From: Tetracentron sinense
Lineage: Eukaryota; Streptophyta; Magnoliopsida; Trochodendrales; Trochodendraceae
Direction: 5' to 3'
NCBI GenBank assembly: GCA_015143295.1
Contig: CM026559.1
Location: 22,644,826 to 22,708,825 of the forward strand
Length of the DNA stretch: 64,000 nt
Below are positions 57,179 to 64,000 of this stretch, piece by piece. The notes below the pieces were generated by a model. It did no database searches and was not told the DNA's origin. It saw only the letters and a list, made by a program, of their open reading frames with translations. Position 1 is the stretch's first letter. Each line of letters begins with the position of its first letter. A program made the translations under genes and the position numbers.

Positions 57179-57365
57179 GGATACTCCCAAAATGTATTCT
57201 CAAATATACACCCAAATCCTTACTCTTATCATTTATCTCTATTATTAAACGGTTAGGATAAGAGCTTATGTGGCATTAGAAAAAACAAAATAAGCCAACT
57301 CAAATCTAAGCCCTTATTGGTTGGTTATAAATTGTTCAGATTAGGGAGTATATTTCGGAGTATCC
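57179..57365. mobile_element. MITE-like element, copy 2 (187 bp)
   Basis: Terminal inverted repeats begin GGATACTCC (57179-57187) and end GGAGTATCC (57357-57365), and the similarity continues inward (AAAATGTATTCTC / GAAATATACTCC). No clear target duplication is seen. It is homologous to 52140-52290 in the same orientation. Confidence 0.6.
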
Positions 57366-57920
57366 ATAGGCCGAGGCTTGGGCCTGAATCTTGTGTATTG
57401 ATTTCTAATATAATATAATATCTCTTAATCAAAAAAAAAATGCTGTTAAAAAGGGAAGCAATCTTCCAACTGCCGTCTACAATTTTTTATTTGTAACCCA
57501 TCCAAAAGGTAACTCTCCTACTACAATATTTTGTTTGTAACCCATCCAAAAGGTAACTCTCCTATTAGACCGTCCTGATTTATCAATTGATTGGGTAGTT
57601 AATCAAATCCCAAATATTGGTAAGTTGGGGATGGACATTAGTTCTACCATACAACTACATAATAATATAAATGATACAAAACTGATACACATGACTTCCA
57701 AGAGTACACTTCAGACCTGTCTTATTCGGCCAAGTTAACCCTAAGGATTCTTTGGAACCTTAAACAACACAAGTAAAAACTTTAAGACCGAATAATTCCC
57801 CAAAAAATTGCATACATTCAAATCCAGAAGCAGAAAAAGTAACAAAACATGGTTTTCCTTTTTGACTAAGATAAATCAAGGTTAAAACCTGATGAGGATT
57901 TGGGCATGGTGGATTTACTT
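57366..57920. other. Intergenic with a 46-bp tandem duplication
   Basis: TTTGTAACCCATCCAAAAGG and the following AACTCTCCTA occur twice in tandem (about 57487-57565). A TTAATCAAAAAAAAAA tail at about 57426-57440 suggests a worn retroposon end. No gene is seen. Confidence 0.55.
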
Positions 57921-58224
57921 TGTCACGATCCAAAATTCTACCTAGGAGTTATGAGTTATGAGACTTTGTCTCGTGACATACACATCAAATCATCCTGTAA
58001 AAACATACAAAGCATACTAAAAGTGGAAGCTGAAAATTTCATTATAACATAAACTGTATTGTATTCCAAGTTATACAAAAGTGAAGATCAATATGTGATC
58101 AATATACAATCTCTCCCTCTCATCACTCAACAGTAATCAAGATAAGGCCACCTATCAAGGCCCCTATCCTCCACCAGATGATCTCTCGTAGGATCCTTCT
58201 CAACATACTCCTCCTCGACCCATG
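57921..58224 (-). repeat. Gypsy LTR fragment L, cut by element D
   Basis: Starts TGTCACGATCC and follows the E/I/K LTR pattern (CCTAGGAGTTATGAG, CATCCTGTAAAAACATAC, GTGGAAGCTGAAAATTTC). It stops at 58224, where the element D LTR begins. Confidence 0.75.
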
Positions 58225-60206
58225 TGTTAGACATAATGCCCAAAAAAGTCATTTAGATTGTTAGACTCTTATTAATTTGATTAATAAAGACTTCTTAACC
58301 TATTGTGTATTCATTATGGGTAATTGACCATGATCATGAGATGATCTATACGATATGAGATATCGATAAAGGTCCATAGGATATATTGTAGGAAAGTTAA
58401 GTGATTGGATTATCACAGGCAAATATAACTTTCCGGTTCCTTATACCTTATATAATCACAGTTGTGGGTGAAGCTAGGCATTTCACTTATATGGCTGCCA
58501 GAATGCTAAGATGTTCTCAATAGTTGAGATGTAGTTCTATCTCGAACTGTTGTAGTGGAGACTACACATCAACATATGGGTGCTTAAATGTACACTGACT
58601 GATTGCATTCAATGAGAGACCTCTTGCATAAACATACTATCAGATAGTTGATCTCTCATACACATTGAACAATTTCAATGATCCTTAGATCTGATGTGTT
58701 CATCTATGACTGAGCAGTGATCCAACTGTTTTGATTCTACCAACATATTTTCTAACTTAGGGAATACAATTCAGTGACAATTGGATAGTCAGAAAGCTAT
58801 TCGAGTCATGATGAATTTTAAACTAGAAATCCATGCTCATTAATTTGAGAGATTATCCAAGTTTCGGGTAAGACAGTTGATTAAGTTCAAATCCTGTGCG
58901 GGTGATTTTGAAATCAACATAAGTTTTGAAATACAATTTTATTAAAAGATATTATACTTATTAAATGATTTTCTCAAAAAAAATTTCATGAGAAAAATTT
59001 CAGGATAAGAATGTCCCAAAGCAATCTGTGTAGATGCTCACATAAGAAATACAAGCTCAATAATTGATTAAATGTTAATCAATTATTTAAGTGATTAAAA
59101 GTTAATCATTAATTAAATAGATTAAAAGTTAATCTATGGTTTAAATTAATTGTTAATTTAAATCTAGGGATTATTTTAATAATTATTTAATTAACCTAAT
59201 TAAAGGGGAAATGAGTTTGACCCATATCGATAAACCCATTAATATGGACCTTTAATATGGTCCCAAGCCCATGGGTTTAAATCCTAGGGTGGGGCGCCCA
59301 CTTTGGAGATCCTAATTGGATTTGGATTTGGTTACTTGAATAATTATTGAGTAATGACTCTATTAATTAAGGAATTAAAATCCAATGGTTGGATTGCAAT
59401 TAAGATTAAGATGACATGGAGTTGGATTGCAACAAGAAGTGTTAAACTCCTCAAAACTCATGCCCTCCTTGATGCTCACGACCCCCCTTTGTGATTTAAG
59501 GTATCCTAGTTTGACTAGGATTCCTCCATTTGTTGGTTGTTGACTTATCCCTATTAATTAAGGAATCTTCATTCAATAAGGACTTTTTAATTTGTAGGAT
59601 TATTATAACTAAAGTAGTTATAGTTAAACTAGGATTTTATTTAAATTAATAGGAAGAGTTATTATTAATAAAAAACTTCTTAAGGGATAAGTTATAGTTG
59701 GATTAGGATTGGAATTGTTCCAAATCCTATAAATACACCAACACCAAAACGTGGGGAGAGGCTAATCACAGTTCTCCATAATTTTTTTCATTCTCCCTCT
59801 CCTCTCTCTCAAAACCGTGAGCCCCTAGGGATATCCCCTAGGGAATTTCGTGAGCTATAAGGGTGTACCCAAGTTGGGTTTTACTACTTTAGGGTTTTGA
59901 ACCTTAAGGTTGTTGGTGATAGAAGGTCTACACCATTACTCCATCTTCTTCCTCTTGCTTCGTCAATTTCAAAAGAGATTCTAAAGCTTCATGGGGATAG
60001 CGAAAAACAAGGTTCGAGCTTCTAGTATTTTTTCGGAGAAATCTCTACAAAGAGTGCTGACGGTTCGAGTGGATTAAGCTTCACCGGTGAACATCATTCA
60101 CCGAAATGATATGACTAAAACTCTTAGATAGTTTTTGATGCTTTCTATGGTGTTAAGATCTAGGGGATCCAGTTTCCGCATAAATTTTTATCCGGATCCC
60201 CCTTCA
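58225..60206 (+). repeat. 5' LTR of Copia element D
   Basis: Begins TGTTAGACATAATGCCC and ends GGATCCCCCTTCA. A TATA box (tataaata) lies at 59728-59735 and the four-palindrome array at 59050-59165. Confidence 0.92.
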
Positions 60207-60208
60207 AG

Positions 60209-60221
60209 TGGTATTAGAGCC
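60209..60221 (+). other. Primer-binding site of element D
   Basis: TGGTATTAGAGCC follows the LTR end after two bases, a one-base variant of the initiator-Met tRNA match. Confidence 0.82.
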
Positions 60222-61890
60222 AGGTTAGCTAGGGAGTATTTTTTGTTTATTTTAATAAGGTTATTAAATAGATAATTTAATTCATGAGATGAATTTAATT
60301 TAGATCTATTTAATATTGCTCGTAGTTTTTATTATTTTATTTGTTTATGAGTTGAAAAAATAAATAATTATTTTAATATATTATTGAATGAGATTTGATA
60401 ATGATAATTTAATAATTTAAAAACTAGCATTATATGTGATATATTTAAATTCGAAATAAAGAGTTTATTTTGAAATTTTTTAAAAACGATTTGATCATTT
60501 AATATATATTTATTAATTGTTTAAAATAATTAATAAATTATTTTTCTCGTAAATAGATTTTATTCGAATTCATGATGAGATCATATTTTGGATTTTTGAT
60601 TCTCTTAATTTTTTATTTTAATCTTGGATAATAGTAGAACCAATCTATATGAAAGGATCTTGCATTTGAGAAAGAAATAAAATATTGTAGAGATTTTAAG
60701 AAAATTCTATCTTATATTTTAAAAATAATTTTATGAAAATTTTTTTATGGAAAATATAATTGTTTATTTTTCCGGGGTTTGATCTATATAAGATATAGAT
60801 ATTATCGAGCGATTTGATAATTGTTATCAAATTTTAAATCCTTTTAAAATAAGGAAAAGTACTCCATCACCATGTAACATCTTTTTTTATATGAGATTAT
60901 AGTTATGGGTCATATTTCATGATAAATTGTTTATCATTCATGCATTCATATTAGAGGATAATATGTAGTAGGTTTTGGCAATCTGTAAAGGGCAGATTCA
61001 TTCGATTTCCCTGAAAAGGATGAATGGAATACTAATTTCGATTCCTAATGTCATTTAAATTTTGTTTAATGCATTGGTGGAGATGCTGTGAAGGAGGATG
61101 CTGCGATGTGATCTGGATAAGATGATAAAGGATGGGATCGCAAAGGAGTTTGCGAGCTATCTTTATTGTTATCACATTCTCTTGCATCCATGCATTTTAA
61201 TTTATTGACCCATAGCGATTAATTTTTTATATTATTGTTTTAATTATCATGAGATGATAACTGTTGTTTATTTTATCATGAGATGATATCTGTTTATAAT
61301 TTTAATTATTATGTTGAAATAATTGCCCTTGATATATCATGTGTATATAAGATTGGGACAAGTCCCTAAGTATTTTGATCTTCTACCATACACTATGTGA
61401 TCCTATAGTGGGGAGTGTGAGTAAGCTCACAGGCCAAAGCCGGGCCCAATCCCTCTCACCTATGTGTGAACATGGTGAAAACTATATAAGCAAATAATAG
61501 GAGCAATAAAGCCAACGCCTGAGTTTTCGCTAGGTGTTTATTAGGTTCATGGTAGGTGAGCACATAAGAGATATTATACAATAACGCCAAAGCGTGAGTA
61601 TAACATCCCCTATAAATAAGACAGTAGATCGAATGTTCCAGAATTCACAGGATGAGATCTGTGAAATTAGAGAAAATAGTTTCTATCTGCCTATTCAAGG
61701 CGATGTGATATTATGCCCAAAGGCAGGATCACATTAAGCCAGTGTCTAGGTTTTCGATGTCAATTGATTCTTCCCAAATTGGCAATACCATTAGAAACAA
61801 ACCCATAATCTAATAGGTATTAATGAATACAATAGATCCCTAATACTATCTTTTTTGTCATTTGATTAGATCATCACAGGTCTACACCCA
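60222..61890 (+). other. Leader of element D
   Basis: AT-rich and non-coding. The part to about 61380 matches the leader of element A (2507-3618), and the rest has no counterpart in the window. Confidence 0.6.
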
Positions 61891-62670
61891 TTGACTGAAA
61901 TTCTTCATGATGAAAAGTTAGTCGGAACTAACTATGTAGATTGGGAATTTAGGATATACCTTGTACTCTCTGCTAAAAAGCTTTACCTGTGTCTTACAAC
62001 TCCTAAACTTGTGGTTCTCCCGAATTCAACACCAGATCTGTTAACTGAAGCTGATTTATGGAATCGTTCCAATCAGACAACAAGAGATTGGGTGTTAGCA
62101 TCATTATCCACTATATTGTATAACCATCATCATCATATGGATAATCCTTCAAACATATTACATCACCTTCATGAGATGTTTGGTGAAGAGAATAAGTCTT
62201 CCAAACAAACAGCGTTAAGGTCTCTTCTTACCACCGAGATGAAAGAGGGAACTTCAGTTAGAGAACACGTCATGAAGATGATGGGTTTTATTAAAGAACT
62301 GGAGATGTACGGTGGAGAGATAGATCATATCACCAAAATCAAAACTATTCTACAGTCACTCCCTCGGTCATTCAACTTGTTTGTAGTGAACTACAGTATA
62401 AACAAGTTAGAGAAGACTCTAAGTGGGTTGTTGGACTCACTGTTGGCTGTAAAAGATGAGATCAGAAAAGATATTGATGGTGAAATCATGTTTGTTGAAA
62501 GACCTATACCTATGATGGTGTCTGAAAAAAAAAGGAAGAGAATCAAAGGTAAAGGAAAGTTGAAAGACAACTAGGATAAGACAATAGTTGCTGACAAGGA
62601 AAACAAAGGCAAAGGAAAGTGTTTTCACTGTGGTAAAATAGGCCACTAGAAGAGGAATTGTAGGATTTAT
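61891..62670 (+). pseudogene. Gag of element D
   Basis: A 227-residue open part (61891-62574) with LVGTNYVDWEFRIYLVL, HHLHEMFGEENKSSKQTALR and MKEGTSVREHVMKMMGFIKE is a UBN2-type Copia gag. A CCHC knuckle (CFHCGKIGH) follows near 62620. Part of a broken element. Confidence 0.88.
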
Positions 62671-62709
62671 CTCGCAACTTTTAAGAAGGGTCGCGAAAGT
62701 ACTCAAGGT

Positions 62710-63170
62710 ATGAGATGCTTTGAAGTGCTTATTACTGTTGAGTCTAACTTTCTAGACGGTCCTCCTAACTCTTGGTGCATGGATTCTGGATTCACTGTAC
62801 ACGTTTGCAATTATTTGCAGGGGTTCAAGAAAACCAAAAAGCCGACCAAACAGGAGAAGAAGCTTAAAGTTGGCTCCGGTGCAAATGTTGCAGTGAAATC
62901 AATCGGCTTGTTTACTCTTTATTTACTTAATGGAAAGACATTAATTTTATAAGATTGCTTTTATGTGCCTTCAGCACATCGTAATTTGATTTAAGTATCT
63001 AGACTCTTATTTTATGGATTCTCTATCAATTTTAATTCAATTGTTGAAATTAAGAAAGATGGAATGGTCTTGATTACTAGTAATCTTATTAATGGTCTTT
63101 ATTTAATATTCCCTTTGGTAAATAATGAATGTCTGCAAAGTAACAATGCCTTATCATTTAGAATTCTAGA
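62710..63170 (+). pseudogene. Protease region of element D
   Basis: The protease signature SWCMDSGFTVHVCN lies near 62775-62815, followed by VGSGANVAVKSIGL and CFYVPSAH. It would cleave the Copia polyprotein. Part of a broken element. Confidence 0.8.
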
Positions 63171-63990
63171 ATGAAGAGACATTGCACTGAGTCTACTTAT
63201 CTTTGGCATAAAAGACTTGGTCACATTAATCTTGATAGGATCAAGAGGTTGATAAAAGATGATCCCCTTGACTTCCTCAAGGTGGAATCACTCCCTACAT
63301 GCGAGTCTTGTCTCGAAGGGAAGATGATCAAGAAGCCTTACCCTAAAAGGTAAGAAGAGCCGAAGAAAAGTTAAGACTAATACATACTGATGTATGTGGT
63401 CCATTTAACATTGTTGCACGAGGACAATACCCGTATTTTGTCACATTTACCGATGACTATTCCAGATATGGATATGTCTATTTGATGCAACACAAATTTG
63501 ACACCTTTGAAAAGTTCAAAGAATTCAGATTAAAAGTTGAGAATCAAACTGACAAATCCATAAAGACACTTCGATCAGATCGAGGTGGTGAATACCTCAC
63601 CAACGAGTTTATGGATTATTTAAGGGATAATGGGATTATCTCGAAATGGACAAGTCTTGCCTCTCCTCAACAAAATGGAGTTTCTGAAAGAAGAAACCGG
63701 ACCTTATTAGATATGGCTCACTCTATGATGAGTCATGCCAATGTTCCTTCATATCTTTGGGGATATGCTTTACAAACTGCCATTTACATTCTGAACCGGG
63801 TTCCATCTAAGTCTATTCCGGTTACACCCTATAAATTGTGGACTGGACGAAAACCTAGTTTACAACATCTAAGGGTATGGGGTTGCCCTACGCATGTTCC
63901 CAAACTCGAACCCACTAAGTTGGAATCTAGGACAATGCAGACCAAACAATAGTTGTTAGGCTTCATGCCATTTTCTTGGAGGAAGAAATG
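63171..63990 (+). pseudogene. GAG-pre-integrase and integrase of element D
   Basis: The zinc-binding head (LWHKRLGHINLDRIKRL, CESCLEGKMIKKPYPKR) is at 63171-63353. The catalytic core (TLRSDRGGEYLTNEFMDYL, SPQQNGVSERRNRTLLDMA, YALQTAIYILNRVPSK) is at 63482-63950. The sequence runs to the window edge. Part of a broken element. Confidence 0.92.
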
Positions 63991-64000
63991 GATCTCCTTG

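Larger units (their letters stand above)
58225..64000 (+). mobile_element. Copia element D, 5' half, running off the window
   Basis: A 1982-bp LTR (58225-60206) of the A family is followed by a primer site, a 1.7-kb leader like that of A, then gag, protease and integrase parts in Copia order up to the window end. Reverse transcriptase and the 3' LTR would lie beyond. The visible coding part has several breaks. D shows what element A has lost between 3618 and 36000. Confidence 0.92.

Overview
The window is nuclear DNA of a flowering plant. The evidence is a stack of nested Ty1/Copia and Ty3/Gypsy LTR retrotransposons with plant-type iMet-tRNA primer sites, small Helitron-, MITE- and SINE-like elements, and one intact seven-exon gene of the plant neprosin (DUF239) family. 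The sequence alone does not give the species. About 90% of the window is retroelement fossil and the only convincing host gene lies at 52800-54976 on the minus strand.

Layout. Positions 1-287 and 39718-40710 look like parts of one Copia element G (LTR, primer site, start of gag), split by Copia element A (288-39712, flanked by the 5-bp duplication ctggg). Inside A sit, in order: minus-strand Copia fragments of a second family (B1 3619-7448, B2 7449-9629); a SIRE-like Copia element C (9630-22774) with an extra ORF downstream of pol and a solo Gypsy LTR K (13474-16446) inserted in it; another B fragment (22775-25096); two Gypsy LTR fragments in opposite orientations (25097-25845, and 25846-26847 continuing at 35794-35999); and, splitting the latter, a Gypsy element I (26848-35793, duplication gttgg) with two 3-kb LTRs and gag but no recognisable pol. 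A resumes at 36000 with reverse transcriptase/RNase H and its 3' LTR. Right of G lie an A-family LTR fragment F (40711-42217, reversed), a Gypsy Tekay/Del-like element E (42218-49881, minus) and the tail of a small Copia element H (50190-50654).

The gene-bearing island (50655-57920) holds three Helitron-like elements, two copies of a MITE-like repeat on either side of the neprosin gene, a SINE just upstream of that gene and two short tandem duplications. From 57921 a Gypsy LTR fragment is interrupted by Copia element D (58225 to beyond the window end), a relative of A that shows LTR, leader, gag, protease and integrase parts.

The most interesting signal is architectural. LTRs of several unrelated families here carry arrays of short palindromes, usually just upstream of the likely TATA box, with a different palindrome in each family. 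In two Gypsy LTR families the transcribed part also has a tandem array of roughly 60-bp hairpin units whose stems differ from unit to unit but remain complementary, while the loop sequence is constant. That covariation suggests the fold was maintained. Lineage names and the neprosin residue comparison come from memory of the families; nothing was searched or aligned by computer.
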